From contig PWGT01000139.1 of NCBI GenBank assembly GCA_003554535.1, positions 1 to 36,286 of the forward strand: DNA of 36,286 bases, read 5' to 3'. Source of the DNA: Syntrophomonadaceae bacterium. Lineage in GTDB: Bacteria; Bacillota_D; Dethiobacteria; DTU022; PWGO01. Made by a program: the position numbers and the translations under genes. Under the pieces are notes generated by a model. That model was given only the letters and a program-made list of their open reading frames with translations, was not told where the DNA came from and searched no databases. This document shows positions 23,664 to 33,837 of the stretch, piece by piece; position 1 is the stretch's first letter, and each line of letters starts with the position of its first letter.

Positions 23664-24539
23664 ATGACCAGGGAAACTTTAAACTACCAGAATTCAGGCT
23701 TTAGTGAGATTAACAAATTATGGGACGGACACATCCACCTCTTTCCCCCAAAACTATTCCAGGCAATTTACCGAGTATTTACTGAAACCTACGGATGGAA
23801 TTTAGCTTTCAAGGATTATCATCCTCAATTGCTGAAATATTTACGCAACAGCGGGATTGACCGAGCCTCGGTTTTAGTTTATGCTCATAAACCTAATATA
23901 TCCCTGGAAATCAACCGGTGGCTGGCTCAACTGGTAAAAGAATATCCATGGCTGGTGCCATATGGTTGCATACATCCCGATGATCAAAATATGGATGAAG
24001 TTCTTTATGAAGCGCTTGAGAAATATGACTTTGCCGGATTAAAGATTCATAGCCTGGTGAAAAGGATACCCCCGGATACGGAAAGATTGTTTCCCGTATA
24101 TGAAAAACTGGTACAAAAGAATAAAGGTGTAATCATTCATGGCAGTACTTTTCCTCTGGATATACCGGAATGCCTCGGGCTGCATCGGATATTCAGGATC
24201 CTTGAAAAGTTCCCGAACTTGAGAGTGCTCATCCCCCATATGGGCCTTGATGAGTTATCAAGCGTTGGTGAACTTCTGGAGAAATACCCCCAGGCATATG
24301 TAGATACAGCTTTTGTCTTTAACAACCATAATATTTTTTCGCTTCCTTTTAACCATATTAAAGAATTGATTAAGCAATTTCCCCGGCAGGTTATTTATGG
24401 AAGCGATTTTCCCTTTGTTATCAATGAGCCTACCACTGATATCCAAAACATTCTTAATTTGCAACTTCCCCGGGAGATATATTCCCAGTTGTTCTACACA
24501 AATGCCAGGGACTTTGCTGCAGCTAAACAATATAAATAG
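23664..24539 (+). CDS. amidohydrolase-family (TIM-barrel) metal-dependent hydrolase
   Basis: A 291-aa protein of the amidohydrolase-2 group. Metal-site motifs in order: LWDGHIHLFPP (HxH), FAGLKIHSLVKR, GVIIHGSTFP (His), LIPHMGLDEL (His) and VIYGSDFPFV (Asp). Substrate unknown: the group includes decarboxylases of aromatic acids and lactone hydrolases. No signal peptide. The ATG has no ribosome site and a -10 box ends six bases before it, so the mRNA looks leaderless. It lies alone between divergent fhs and convergent ftsH; a terminator follows. Confidence 0.85.
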   Translation: MTRETLNYQNSGFSEINKLWDGHIHLFPPKLFQAIYRVFTETYGWNLAFKDYHPQLLKYLRNSGIDRASVLVYAHKPNISLEINRWLAQLVKEYPWLVPYGCIHPDDQNMDEVLYEALEKYDFAGLKIHSLVKRIPPDTERLFPVYEKLVQKNKGVIIHGSTFPLDIPECLGLHRIFRILEKFPNLRVLIPHMGLDELSSVGELLEKYPQAYVDTAFVFNNHNIFSLPFNHIKELIKQFPRQVIYGSDFPFVINEPTTDIQNILNLQLPREIYSQLFYTNARDFAAAKQYK

Positions 24540-24555
24540 CCTTGATCAAAAAACC

Positions 24556-24597
24556 AAAAAACCGGAAGCAGCTTATTATGAAGCTACTCCCGGTTTT
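24556..24597. terminator. bidirectional terminator
   Basis: AAAACCGG pairs with CCGGTTTT, with an inner AGCTT/AAGCT stem and a 6-nt loop. The A and T flanks allow function for the amidohydrolase (plus) and ftsH (minus). Confidence 0.85.
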
Positions 24598-24661
24598 CTT
24601 GCCAATGTTTATTGATAATATTATAAAAAGCAGTAAAGCCTTCTATAACTTTATCTTACTC

Positions 24662-26632
24662 TCATTCATCCTGGGAAGCTTCTTCACTTTCATTTGAAGT
24701 GTTTTCTGATCCCGCTTCTGCATCTTCGCCAACTTCTTTTTGTTGCTTAAGATCTATATTTTTGCTATCTGGAACAGGTATCTTGCCATCACTTTCAAGC
24801 CCTCTTTCTTTTCTTACCTGTTCCACACTTTTATCCTCAATAATAGCAATTATTTCTTCTGCCTCAAGAGTCTCTTTTTCCAACAAGGTATTAGCCAGGG
24901 CATCAAGTTTATCTTGATTTTCTTGGATAAGTTTTTCCGCCCGATGATAACATTCATCAACTGTAGCCCTGATCTCCTCATCAATAGCCTTGGCGATTTC
25001 CTCGCTAAAGTCCCGATCTCGGGCCAGATCTCTGCCCAAAAACACCTGGTCTTGTTTTTTACCCAGGGTAATGGGTCCTAATTTATCACTCATGCCATAT
25101 TCCATGATCATCTGACGCACTATGGAAGTAGCGCGTTCAAGGTCATTCTGGGCGCCGGTACTTATTTCTTCCAATACTACTTGCTCTGCCACCCTGCCTG
25201 CGAGTAGGGTGCTTACCCTTTCCAAAAGCTCCGAGCGAGTCATGTAGTAACGATCCTCCTCGGGCAACATCAAGGTATAGCCTCCCGCTTTACCGCGAGG
25301 AATTATGGAAACTTTATGAATGGGATCGGTACGGGGCAGCAAATAACCAACCAGGGCATGTCCACTTTCGTGAAAAGCAACCAGTCTTTTCTCAAAATCG
25401 CTGATTACCCGGCTCTTCTTTTCAGCCCCGGCAATAACCCGATCAATTGCAGCCTCCAACTCTGGCATGCCAATATCTTGTTTGTCCTTTCTGGCAGCAA
25501 GCAGAGCAGCCTCATTAACCAGGTTTTCCAGATCCGCTCCGGTGAAACCAGGCGTGCGCCTGGCCACAACCTTTAAGTCTACCTCCTCATCCAGGGGCTT
25601 CTTTCGAACATGGACCTGCAAAATTTCTTCTCTTCCTTTTACATCCGGGTAATGGACAGTTACCTGGCGGTCAAAACGCCCGGGCCGTAACAAAGCCGGA
25701 TCCAGAATATCAGGACGGTTAGTGGCTGCCAGAAGAATTATTCCCTCATTTACATCAAAGCCGTCCATCTCAACCAGTAACTGGTTCAATGTCTGCTCCC
25801 TTTCATCATGGCCTCCTCCCAGGCCGGCACCTCTCTGTCTTCCCACAGCATCAATTTCATCAATGAAAACGATGCAAGGAGAATTCTTTTTCGCATTTTC
25901 AAACAGATCGCGAACCCGGGAAGCTCCTACCCCAACAAACATTTCCACAAAGTCTGAGCCGCTGATGCTAAAGAAAGGCACTCCTGCCTCACCTGCTACC
26001 GCTCTACCCAAGAGGGTTTTACCAGTTCCGGGAGGGCCAACCAGCAGGACTCCTTTGGGAATCCGGGCTCCGATTTCAATATACTTTTTGGGATCCGAGA
26101 GGAAACCTACTATTTCTTCCAAATCGGCTTTTTCTTCATCAGCTCCGGCCACTTCATCAAAAGTAACTTTCTTCTGCTCGGGTTCGTGCATGCGGGCTTT
26201 ACTTTTACCAAAGTTCATAACTTTACTGCCGCCTCCCTGGCTCTGCTGCATGAAGAAAAAGAACAGGCCAATAAGCAACACAAAAGGAATCATATAGGTG
26301 AGAGCGCTCCACCAGGGAGTAGTCAACTCCGTAAATTCAAAGCGGATATTCCTTTCCTCCAGCCTTGAAGTTAAATCCTCTTCGGGAGGTTTTGTGGTTT
26401 CTATGCGGGTAACCATTTCTCCATCAATCTCAGTTTCCCCTATCAGTTCCGCTTCAATATCCGTGCCCTCTAAGTATACTTTTTCAACTTGTTCCTGCTC
26501 TATAAGTTCCAAAAAGTCGGGGATATAATCTATACGGGGCACAGGTTCCCGATCCTGGAAATAACTCACCAGAGCTATAACTACTATCGCTATAAGCAAA
26601 TAAAAAGTGGCGTGACGCATAAATGGACTCAT
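24662..26632 (-). CDS. ftsH: ATP-dependent zinc metalloprotease FtsH
   Basis: Membrane-bound AAA+ protease for quality control and regulated proteolysis, including steps of sporulation. Two membrane spans (8-24 and 112-128) flank an external domain; then Walker A GPPGTGKT (199-206), Walker [12 protein letters not shown], the second region of homology [19 protein letters not shown], and the zinc site HESGH (421-425). The C-terminus (about 605-656) is acidic and disordered. GGAGG lies six bases before the ATG. It follows tilS and hpt as in many Firmicutes, separated from hpt by 96 bp. Confidence 0.98.
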   Translation of the reverse strand: MSPFMRHATFYLLIAIVVIALVSYFQDREPVPRIDYIPDFLELIEQEQVEKVYLEGTDIEAELIGETEIDGEMVTRIETTKPPEEDLTSRLEERNIRFEFTELTTPWWSALTYMIPFVLLIGLFFFFMQQSQGGGSKVMNFGKSKARMHEPEQKKVTFDEVAGADEEKADLEEIVGFLSDPKKYIEIGARIPKGVLLVGPPGTGKTLLGRAVAGEAGVPFFSISGSDFVEMFVGVGASRVRDLFENAKKNSPCIVFIDEIDAVGRQRGAGLGGGHDEREQTLNQLLVEMDGFDVNEGIILLAATNRPDILDPALLRPGRFDRQVTVHYPDVKGREEILQVHVRKKPLDEEVDLKVVARRTPGFTGADLENLVNEAALLAARKDKQDIGMPELEAAIDRVIAGAEKKSRVISDFEKRLVAFHESGHALVGYLLPRTDPIHKVSIIPRGKAGGYTLMLPEEDRYYMTRSELLERVSTLLAGRVAEQVVLEEISTGAQNDLERATSIVRQMIMEYGMSDKLGPITLGKKQDQVFLGRDLARDRDFSEEIAKAIDEEIRATVDECYHRAEKLIQENQDKLDALANTLLEKETLEAEEIIAIIEDKSVEQVRKERGLESDGKIPVPDSKNIDLKQQKEVGEDAEAGSENTSNESEEASQDE

Positions 26633-26728
26633 TAATAACCTCCTCGTAGATCTACAGTTACACTAAACAGTAATTTTATCAAATTTACCCGGGCTGCGCA
26701 AATCAAATCAGCAGCATTATGTAAACCA

Positions 26729-27262
26729 TTACTCTTCTAATATATGAATATCTGGTAAGTTGCGATATTTTTCGTCAAAATCCAATCCATAACCTACCAC
26801 AAAGTGATCAGGTATGGTAAAACCGCAATAATCAACTTCCATCTCTACCTGTCTTTTTTCCGGCTTATCTAAAAGTGACGCTACTTTAATAGAATTTGGA
26901 TATCGCTGCCATAAATTATTATACAGAAATTGTAGGGTGAGGCCAGTATCCACTATATCTTCTACTATAATAACATTTTTCTGTTCAATACCGCGATCTA
27001 AATCTTTTAAAATTCTAACCACCCCGGAAGTTTTGGTAGAACTGCCATAGCTGGAAAGAGCCATGAAATCAGCTTCAACCGGCATATCCAGGCAGCGAAG
27101 CAGGTCGGCCAAAAAAATTACCGCTCCCTTGAGCACCCCGATTAAAAGAACTTGACTTCCTTGATAATCTTCAGTAATGGAAGCACCTATCTCTTTTACC
27201 TTATGTTCTATTTCCTCATGTGTTATCAATATCCTTCCCGGGTTCTGCCATCCCATAGCCAA
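26729..27262 (-). CDS. hpt: hypoxanthine phosphoribosyltransferase
   Basis: Salvages hypoxanthine and guanine with PRPP. Seen: ILITHEEIEHKV, LIGVLKGAVIFLADL, the PRPP loop VIIVEDIVDTGLTLQFL, and the purine-binding FTIPDHFVVGYGLDFDEKYRNLP. An ATG at 27277 contains the ribosome site (AGGAGG) in its codons 2-3, so translation probably begins at TTG 27262 (six bases on) or ATG 27256. It is eight bases from the tilS stop. The tilS-hpt-ftsH order is a common Firmicute arrangement. Confidence 0.93.
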   Translation of the reverse strand: MAMGWQNPGRILITHEEIEHKVKEIGASITEDYQGSQVLLIGVLKGAVIFLADLLRCLDMPVEADFMALSSYGSSTKTSGVVRILKDLDRGIEQKNVIIVEDIVDTGLTLQFLYNNLWQRYPNSIKVASLLDKPEKRQVEMEVDYCGFTIPDHFVVGYGLDFDEKYRNLPDIHILEE

Positions 27263-27284
27263 TAAATTCCTCCTCATTTATTTT

Positions 27285-28724
27285 TTAATAAATATACTTT
27301 AACACCAGAACGCAACGGGTTTTGTCCGTTACCCGATAATGATGAGAAATATCCATTCCCACTATCCATATTACTTCATCGCCAGATACCACCAGGGGAT
27401 AAGTGTCTCTTTCCCGGGAAGGGATCTTGCGATCACCAAAGTAATCTTTTAACTTTTTTGTTTGCCCCTCCATCCCCAAAGGAGCAAATCGGGCACCACT
27501 CCATCGAGATTTAACCTGCAAGGGCAAAATTATCTTTTCCAAATCTAAATAAGCCTCTCTGCTGCTCTGTGGTGGCCAGGAAAGTTCTTCTGGAGACTTC
27601 ACCTGTGCTTCAATTTTTTCTCCCTTTTCTGATAAAATCACCGAACCTGGAACGTCAAGCTTTATAGGTTTAATTCCACCTCTCCCTTTTTCAACCACTC
27701 TGGCAAATACCAACTTTCTCTCATGGGCGTTATATGCCCTCACCTTTCCGGGGAGATCCACCTCTTTGCCTGTTTCTCCTTTGGTGCACAGCTCGATAAC
27801 TTCTTCCACGTGCTGCATGCCGGGAGCATACCCTGATGGCAGCATCATTTGCCATGCTTTTCTCACAATCCTTCGCTGCAAGGAAAGTGGAGCCATAGCA
27901 AGAGCTTTACCATCTAGAACAATTTTAGTTCTCTCTTGGGAAACAAGAAGCTTCTGCCACAATTGACGGGTTTGGTGATGTAAATATTCATTATCTGCAT
28001 TTGCCAGGCAGGAAGTCCGCCACAGTGCCTCCCGGATGCGTGGATTGTACTCTTTCTCCAGGTAGGGAACAAGTTCCAGCCTTACTTTGTTCCGCCGGTA
28101 AACATTTTTATAATTGCTGAGGTCTTCTGCCGGTTCTAAGTTATTTTCCGTGCAGTAATCCTCAATTTGATTTTTAGTGCTGTCAAGCAATGGCCTGATG
28201 ATAGCTACCCCTTTCCAGCTGCGAGAAGCATCCATGCCTGACAACCCCTCCAGTCCAGAACCATGAAGAAGGTTCATCAAGACCGTTTCCACCTGATCAT
28301 CTGCATGATGGGCCAGAGCAATTTTATTCGCCCCCAGGGTATGGGCTGCTTTGAGCAACACCCGGTATCGAAAAAAGCGGGCTGTCTCCTGAGCCGACCA
28401 TCCCCATTCTCGCACGTAATGCGGCACATCAACAAATGAACCATAGAAGGAAACTTTCCATTGCGAGGCCAGAGAACGAACATATTCTAAATCAGCAGAA
28501 GCTTCCTTGCGAAAACCATGGTTCAGATGCCCCGCGCAAAGGCTAAAATTCATATCTACAGCCAGCGAGCAGAGCAAATGAAATAAGCACAGGGAATCAA
28601 CCCCTCCTGAAACTCCTACTAAAACCCTGTCTCCTGATTTTAACAAATTGTTTTTTTCAATGTACTGTCTAACCTTTGCGGTTAAATCTCGCCCCAAACT
28701 TATAGGAACCAACCTCCTTGCCAT
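27285..28724 (-). CDS. tilS: tRNA(Ile)-lysidine synthetase
   Basis: Converts C34 of the CAU-anticodon tRNA-Ile to lysidine; essential for reading AUA. Seen: the PP-loop VGVSGGVDSLCLF (residues 37-48), GHLNHGFRKEASADL, ALAHHADDQVETVLMNLLHGSGLEGL, IIRPLLD, and the C-terminal domain with RWSGARFAPLGMEGQTKKLKDYF and PSRERDTYPL. At 479 aa, full length. The ATG at 28724 has no good ribosome site before it, while AAGGAGG lies inside codons 2-4, so the true start may lie a few codons later. Confidence 0.93.
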   Translation of the reverse strand: MARRLVPISLGRDLTAKVRQYIEKNNLLKSGDRVLVGVSGGVDSLCLFHLLCSLAVDMNFSLCAGHLNHGFRKEASADLEYVRSLASQWKVSFYGSFVDVPHYVREWGWSAQETARFFRYRVLLKAAHTLGANKIALAHHADDQVETVLMNLLHGSGLEGLSGMDASRSWKGVAIIRPLLDSTKNQIEDYCTENNLEPAEDLSNYKNVYRRNKVRLELVPYLEKEYNPRIREALWRTSCLANADNEYLHHQTRQLWQKLLVSQERTKIVLDGKALAMAPLSLQRRIVRKAWQMMLPSGYAPGMQHVEEVIELCTKGETGKEVDLPGKVRAYNAHERKLVFARVVEKGRGGIKPIKLDVPGSVILSEKGEKIEAQVKSPEELSWPPQSSREAYLDLEKIILPLQVKSRWSGARFAPLGMEGQTKKLKDYFGDRKIPSRERDTYPLVVSGDEVIWIVGMDISHHYRVTDKTRCVLVLKYIY

Positions 28725-28774
28725 TCTTCAGCAAAAATAGCATAACATTTAATACCGATAAAATGAATAACAAG

Positions 28775-28811
28775 AAAAAATAAGCAATCCTTATCCAAAA
28801 GATTGCTTATT
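28775..28811 (-). terminator. terminator of spoIIE
   Basis: AATAAGCAATC (28779-28789) and its exact complement (28801-28811) around an 11-nt loop; on the minus strand six T follow. It lies 81 bp after the spoIIE stop. Confidence 0.9.
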
Positions 28812-28891
28812 AATTTAACTAGTGATAAACCAAAATCCTGCATTTGAATTGCTTTTGTCTATAAAATACCCATATTTTTTTTAATTCATGC

Positions 28892-31117
28892 TTATTGAAC
28901 CGTGGTTATCTCCTTATTCCGCTTGAAGCTTATATTTTCCCCCTCCCTTGATAGCTGCTGATTGATGGGAATGATGCGACAAGCTATAACGGTCATATCA
29001 TCATCTTTCTCCTTGTGAGAATTACGATATTTAGCTTCCTCCAAAATGCGATGGGCTACAATTTCCGGATGGCTATATTCACAGTGGTAAAGGAAATTTT
29101 GCAACCATTCCTCCCTGTCCTCGCCTATCCCGTCAGAAACCATCACATATAAGTCTCCCACTTGAACCTTTTTGCTATAACTCTCCACCTCCAAAGCAGA
29201 GAGTATTCCCATGGGCAGCGTAGATGAACCTACTTTTTCAATTTCACCTCCCCGCTTCCAGTAACTTTCAGCTGCACCTATTTTTACAGACTCTAACTCT
29301 CCCTGTCCCAGATTAATCAAAGCCAGGTCTGCCGTGGCAAATACCTCTTCTTGAGACCGTAATTGTAACAGGGAATTAGCTACCCGGATTACCATTTCCT
29401 TCTCAAAACCTGCTTCCAGCATCCTTTCCACCAGCTTAACCGCTGCTTTGCTCTCCATGTGAGCTCTCTGACCGTGTCCCATCCCATCACTCAGTATCAA
29501 GGCATGCAAATTATCCCTTACCTCAATAAAGCTGTAATAATCCCCGCAAATTTCATCATCATCCCTTGCTTTCTGAGCCACTCCCAACTCCAGGGTAAAA
29601 AGAGGTGCAGCCCTTTCTTTACCCTTCTTATTGTTACTGGCTTTCATTTCATGGTTCATTTCTAACATCATCTGGGAAACACCCTGAAGTTGCTCTCCTA
29701 TAATTTTTCTTTCTTTTGTTAGTTTATTTACCCAAAACCGATTGGCTCTCCATACCTCCTTGCTGCAATTTACTGCAGATAGCAAAGAAGTTGGATGACG
29801 ACATTTTGCTTTTATCTCAGGAGGAAGGTGATGTTCCTTTATTTCCCCCTCCACGTTTGCAATCAACTCCATGGCCCACCGGTAATTACGACGAAAATTT
29901 TTGTGCCAACACCACTCACGCCTCGAACAAGACTTGCAAAAACGGTTGAATAGGTCTTTAACTACTGGAGCCATTTCTGCTTCCACGGGACGTTTTTTTC
30001 TTTCATTAACCTGGTTAAAGCTTTCTCCCAGTTCATTAAACAAAACTGCCAGGCGATCTATCTTGTGAGTTACAATATCCAGCGAAGCTTCTTCTTTTCT
30101 CCTGAATTCAACTGGACTCGATTCTGATACTTTAAGAGAAAGCCAGTTAAAAACACTTACCGGTATTACTAAAAACACTCCCAGGGCCAGCAAATTTTCA
30201 ACTTTGTAAACCTGAGAAAACACTTCTGGCTCTAACAATGCAAAAAAGGGAAAAGAAAGAATATATCCCGAAGCAGCGCCAATGCGACCAAACTGCCTCA
30301 TAAAGCCGGCCCAGAAGCCACTAAAAGCAAGGGACCCGATTATCAAGTAAAGATGGGGGCTCCCCAGCCCCAAGATTGTCCCGACAATTACGCCCAAAGC
30401 GGCTCCTGCCCCGGCACCCATAATATACGCTGAAACAAGTAAAGATATTTTCCCTAGAAAATGCAGCAAGGAAACTCCGGCTATTCCCATTTCACCCAAC
30501 CCCAGCAGAGCAAGTGAAAACAGTAAAAAGATGGCCAGAATTTCTTCGGTATTTAATTTTGGTCGATCTCTTATCCTGGGCAAACTATCCGCTAAATGAA
30601 CGGAAGGGTATAATGTAATGGCAATTAAAATTCCTATGAGCATCTCTAGCCCCAAAACAGCCTTATCAAAAGCCCCGGCAAAACCGCCGGCCAAAAAAGC
30701 ACTCCCCATAAACGTCAACGCCCCTACCGATACTATGAGAGGGCTTTTTTTCTGCCATAGGCGTAAGCAAAGAGCCTCCCAGAGCCAAACTAAAAACATA
30801 GCTATCAGGAGGTGAAATGCTGAAAACCATCCCAGCGCAGAAGCCCTGCCCAGAAACACAGTTCCTCCTACCAAATAACTTTGAGCAGGCCTTTCACGCA
30901 GAAGCAACAGCCAGAAAATAGCCCCAAAAACAGCTACCTCCTCCATTAAAGTGGCTCGCCCTAATAAAAATCCCAGGGTAATTAAAATAATTATTTCCCC
31001 GTGCGAGATAGCGAAATCTTTTAGAAATTGCCACCAGCGGGAAACACCATCACTCAGCCTGTTGCCAGCTTTATTAACAGAAAGCGTAGAGCTGGAAAAA
31101 AGAGACTCCTCTTTCAC
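28892..31117 (-). CDS. spoIIE: stage II sporulation protein E (serine phosphatase)
   Basis: Dephosphorylates SpoIIAA to free sigma-F in the forespore, and helps place the polar septum. A 741-aa protein: about ten membrane helices in residues 38-325, a central domain with a Cys cluster (FCKSCSRREWCWHKNF), then a PP2C phosphatase with GDYYSFIE, ILSDGMGHGQRAHMES, MVSDGIGEDREEW and KDDDMTVIACR as metal-site motifs. Start is GTG 31117, nine bases after GGGGG. Its promoter region has a near Spo0A box. Clear proof of endospore formation. Confidence 0.97.
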   Translation of the reverse strand: MKEESLFSSSTLSVNKAGNRLSDGVSRWWQFLKDFAISHGEIIILITLGFLLGRATLMEEVAVFGAIFWLLLLRERPAQSYLVGGTVFLGRASALGWFSAFHLLIAMFLVWLWEALCLRLWQKKSPLIVSVGALTFMGSAFLAGGFAGAFDKAVLGLEMLIGILIAITLYPSVHLADSLPRIRDRPKLNTEEILAIFLLFSLALLGLGEMGIAGVSLLHFLGKISLLVSAYIMGAGAGAALGVIVGTILGLGSPHLYLIIGSLAFSGFWAGFMRQFGRIGAASGYILSFPFFALLEPEVFSQVYKVENLLALGVFLVIPVSVFNWLSLKVSESSPVEFRRKEEASLDIVTHKIDRLAVLFNELGESFNQVNERKKRPVEAEMAPVVKDLFNRFCKSCSRREWCWHKNFRRNYRWAMELIANVEGEIKEHHLPPEIKAKCRHPTSLLSAVNCSKEVWRANRFWVNKLTKERKIIGEQLQGVSQMMLEMNHEMKASNNKKGKERAAPLFTLELGVAQKARDDDEICGDYYSFIEVRDNLHALILSDGMGHGQRAHMESKAAVKLVERMLEAGFEKEMVIRVANSLLQLRSQEEVFATADLALINLGQGELESVKIGAAESYWKRGGEIEKVGSSTLPMGILSALEVESYSKKVQVGDLYVMVSDGIGEDREEWLQNFLYHCEYSHPEIVAHRILEEAKYRNSHKEKDDDMTVIACRIIPINQQLSREGENISFKRNKEITTVQ

Positions 31118-31222
31118 TTCATTCTACCCCCTTAAATGCTTTTAACTTTCAATAAGTTCAAAGCTTTAACCCAAAAACTTGCTTCAAGCGAATGGAATTA
31201 AATTATAAGGGAGATCACAAGA

Positions 31223-31268
31223 TTTTTATGTCATAAAAAGAAGGGAGTCAAAAATTTTTTTCCGACAA
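31223..31268 (-). promoter_or_regulatory. spoIIE promoter with Spo0A-like box
   Basis: Minus strand: TTGTCGGAA (31260-31268; six of seven bases of TGTCGAA), TTGACT (31246-31251) and TAAAAA (31223-31228) with a 17-bp spacer. Spo0A activates spoIIE in other spore formers. The rest of the 315-bp gap 31118-31432 shows nothing I can support. Confidence 0.45.
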
Positions 31269-31432
31269 TAAAAAAAATATTCCGAATGGAATTAACTAAA
31301 TGACTACAGAGTTTTTAAAAAAGCAAATTGAAATAGCCTGGAAATTTGGAAATTAGGGCACCTAACTCTCGAAATATATCTATAATTTTTTTCCGGTAAG
31401 GAGCATAAATTAGATAAATTGGGTAAAACAAA

Positions 31433-32356
31433 TTATATGCGGATATCTTGGTTTGCTTCGGCCAGGGATCCGCTTAGCAAATCACCTTCACTAACAAAAA
31501 TATTTGGAGCTCCCATTTGCTCCATTATTGCTACTACAGCTATCACGCCGGCCACAATAACATCCGCCCTATCTTCCGGCAAACCATCAATATTTTTTCT
31601 TTCAGCCAGGGTAGAATAACAAAGGAGTTGCTGCAAATGGGAAAGATCAAAAGAAGAAAGAATCGTCCCGTGAATTTTTCGTGGATTATATGTTTTTAAC
31701 CCCCTTTTTATAGCAGCCAAAGTGGTTAAAGTACCCCCTACTCCCAACAGGGAATCATTCTGTTTAACCTCAGGAACAGACGAAATTAGATTGCGGAAAT
31801 CGTTTTGAGCCTGTTGAATACTTTCTTTCTCAGGTTTATCATACAAAGAATACTTCTCTAATAATTTAACTGCACCCATGGGAAAACTTAAGGTACGTAA
31901 TTCCTCTTCATCGCTCCAGATAAATTCTGTGCTGCCTCCTCCCAAATCAAAAACCATAGCCTCATTTTTAGTAAAATGCAAAGAACGTACAGCACCTCGA
32001 TAACTTAATAATGCCTCTTCCCGTTCACTTAAAATCTGAAGTTCCCCAGTAATAACTTCTTCTATTTGACTTTTTATATCCTGTTTATTGACTGCCTCAC
32101 GCACTGCCCCTGTTGCCATCACTTTCATTGACTCCGCACCTTGCCCCCGGGCATACTTATAAAATTTATTTACCACTTTCACTGTATGTTTAACTGCTTC
32201 ACCACTTAAAAAATTATTCTGGGAGAACCCTTTTCCCAATCTTGTAGTTTCTAAGTCCTGCTCCTTAACAACTACACTTTTATTATCCACCCATGCCAAC
32301 AATAAGCGAACTGTATTGGTACCTATGTCTATAACTCCTTTTAATTTTTTTGCCAT
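31433..32356 (-). CDS. ppx: Ppx/GppA-family exopolyphosphatase
   Basis: Hydrolyses terminal phosphate from polyphosphate or from pppGpp. An ASKHA-fold ATPase-like protein, 307 aa: VIDIGTNTVRLLLAW (phosphate 1), LETTRLGKGF, VMATGAVREAVN, ILSEREEALLSYRGAV and AMVFDLGGGSTEFIW (phosphate 2), then PMGAVKLLEKY. It lacks the C-terminal HD domain of longer relatives. GAGGAG lies seven bases before the ATG. It sits between yabR and spoIIE as in other clostridia. Confidence 0.93.
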   Translation of the reverse strand: MAKKLKGVIDIGTNTVRLLLAWVDNKSVVVKEQDLETTRLGKGFSQNNFLSGEAVKHTVKVVNKFYKYARGQGAESMKVMATGAVREAVNKQDIKSQIEEVITGELQILSEREEALLSYRGAVRSLHFTKNEAMVFDLGGGSTEFIWSDEEELRTLSFPMGAVKLLEKYSLYDKPEKESIQQAQNDFRNLISSVPEVKQNDSLLGVGGTLTTLAAIKRGLKTYNPRKIHGTILSSFDLSHLQQLLCYSTLAERKNIDGLPEDRADVIVAGVIAVVAIMEQMGAPNIFVSEGDLLSGSLAEANQDIRI

Positions 32357-32465
32357 TTATTTACTCCTCTTGCAATCTCCAAGTTTCCAAATTGTAGTTT
32401 TTTCTTTTTCTTTCTTTGCTTCCTTTTATTCAGTTCTTGCCTTCTCTTCTATAATTTTAAAATAC

Positions 32466-32494
32466 AATAAAAAAAGCCCCTTTAAAAGGAGCTT
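32466..32494 (-). terminator. terminator of yabR
   Basis: AAGCTCCTTT pairs with AAAGGGGCTT (minus strand), followed by a run of T; 24 bp after the yabR stop. Confidence 0.8.
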
Positions 32495-32517
32495 GATAAA
32501 TCTGAATAATAATATTA

Positions 32518-32883
32518 TTAATCAGCCTGCCGATTTCCTCTTTTAGAATCCATATTTTTTTTCAGGTCGTGTTGCCGTTCATCGCTCTCTTTCATAAAAC
32601 GGCTTAGCTTGTCTTCAAATGAGGCGGTAGGCTTTTTGTTCTCCTTTTTCTCCTGGGCTTGCTTGATAGATAACGAAACTTTCCCGTCGTCTTCTACCGA
32701 AAGAACTTTGACCTTAATGGTATCATCTTTTTGCAAGTGCTCGTTAATATCCTTAACGTAATTATGGGCTATTTCGGAAATGTGAACCAATCCCGTTTTC
32801 CCATCTGGAAGGAGCACAAATGCACCAAAATTAGTAATACTGGTAACTACTCCTTCTACAATCTCTCCAACTTTCACGGACAT
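32518..32883 (-). CDS. yabR: S1-domain RNA-binding protein (YabR-like)
   Basis: One S1 OB-fold in residues 1-72: VGEIVEGVVTSITNFGAFVL, GKTGLVHISEIAHNYVKDIN and KVLSVEDDGKVSLSIKQA, then a lysine-rich, disordered tail. Function is poorly defined; related proteins bind ribosomes or mRNA. Start may be ATG 32883 or TTG 32892, since GGAGG lies four bases before the TTG and 13 before the ATG. It follows divIC as in Bacillus and Clostridium. Confidence 0.9.
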   Translation of the reverse strand: MSVKVGEIVEGVVTSITNFGAFVLLPDGKTGLVHISEIAHNYVKDINEHLQKDDTIKVKVLSVEDDGKVSLSIKQAQEKKENKKPTASFEDKLSRFMKESDERQHDLKKNMDSKRGNRQAD

Positions 32884-32964
32884 ACTTAACAATTTACCTC
32901 CTTAAAAAAATTATTGGCTTTCAAAATGCCTAATTGAAATTACTTCCAGTCTTCAAAGTTTTTA

Positions 32965-33258
32965 TTATTCCGTTTTTTTCAGTCCCAGATGCCGGCGTGC
33001 TAAAAATTCAATATAACTATCATCTTGCAAGCGAGATATTTCCTCTTGCAATTCTTTATTCTCTTCTACTACTTGTTCTAATCTCTGGTCATATGCTTCC
33101 AGTTCTTGAGATAAATAATTATACTGAAAGTAATAAAACAATGAAATCAACAGGAGGAAGCATGCTACCATTAAACCACCCAACATGAACAGCTTTCTTG
33201 TGTTCCACTTATTCTGCTTTTCACGCGGTAAGGTAAGCACTTCCTGTCGTTTCTGCAT
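32965..33258 (-). CDS. divIC: septum formation initiator DivIC/FtsB
   Basis: Small bitopic divisome protein, 97 aa, partner of FtsL and DivIB. Residues 23-45 span the membrane (LFMLGGLMVACFLLLISLFY), then a coiled coil (LSQELEAYDQRLEQVVEENK) and the conserved end DDSYIEFLARRHLGLKK. AAGGAG precedes the ATG. It lies between yabQ and yabR, the standard Firmicute position. Confidence 0.93.
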   Translation of the reverse strand: MQKRQEVLTLPREKQNKWNTRKLFMLGGLMVACFLLLISLFYYFQYNYLSQELEAYDQRLEQVVEENKELQEEISRLQDDSYIEFLARRHLGLKKTE

Positions 33259-33391
33259 AAGGATATCTCCTTATCGTTTTATCTTAAGCTTCCAGGACAA
33301 ATAATAGTTGAAATTTATACATTGATAAATAGTTTAGTTTAACAAGGTTTTTTTCTATTTTATTTTAACAAACTCCTGCCAATAAGGAAAA

Positions 33392-33835
33392 TTATTTTTC
33401 AATATTTTTTCGTATCTTCAAAAAACGCCCTAAAAAATCTAAACAATGGGAAACAATTGAATAAGGAAGCTTGAGAAAAGCCAGTATCTTTTGATTAAAA
33501 ATTTTTAAAAACCTGAATATCTTTTGCCAAAATGATTGGATAAAAGAACTTAGCAAAACCAGGTAGAGGAAGTATCCTGAAGCCAATCCCACGTAGGTAT
33601 ATATATGGATTTCACCTCTCCAGTAAATTATGAGCAAAAAGAGCACTAAAAGGGTTAATAACAACCAAAATAATAAATCGGTAAAAAAAGTTATTTTTAA
33701 AGAAAGCTTGATGTTCAATCGGAGAACGCGGTAAAAATCCCATAAAAATCCCAGTCCAAAGCCAACTGCTATAGCTTCAACCAGTAAAACAAATTGGAAA
33801 AAAGCCGGAGAAGTTTGTTCCAGGCTGCCCACCAA
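33392..33835 (-). CDS. yabQ: spore cortex biosynthesis protein YabQ
   Basis: Integral membrane protein required for spore cortex formation, expected in the mother cell. Of 147 residues, three or four hydrophobic helices occupy 9-32, 48-70 and 77-97; the end is basic (FLGRFLKIRKNIEK). The start given (TTG 33835) overlaps an AAGG next to the yabP stop and is uncertain. Position after yabP is diagnostic. Confidence 0.85.
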   Translation of the reverse strand: MVGSLEQTSPAFFQFVLLVEAIAVGFGLGFLWDFYRVLRLNIKLSLKITFFTDLLFWLLLTLLVLFLLIIYWRGEIHIYTYVGLASGYFLYLVLLSSFIQSFWQKIFRFLKIFNQKILAFLKLPYSIVSHCLDFLGRFLKIRKNIEK

Positions 33836-33837
33836 CC

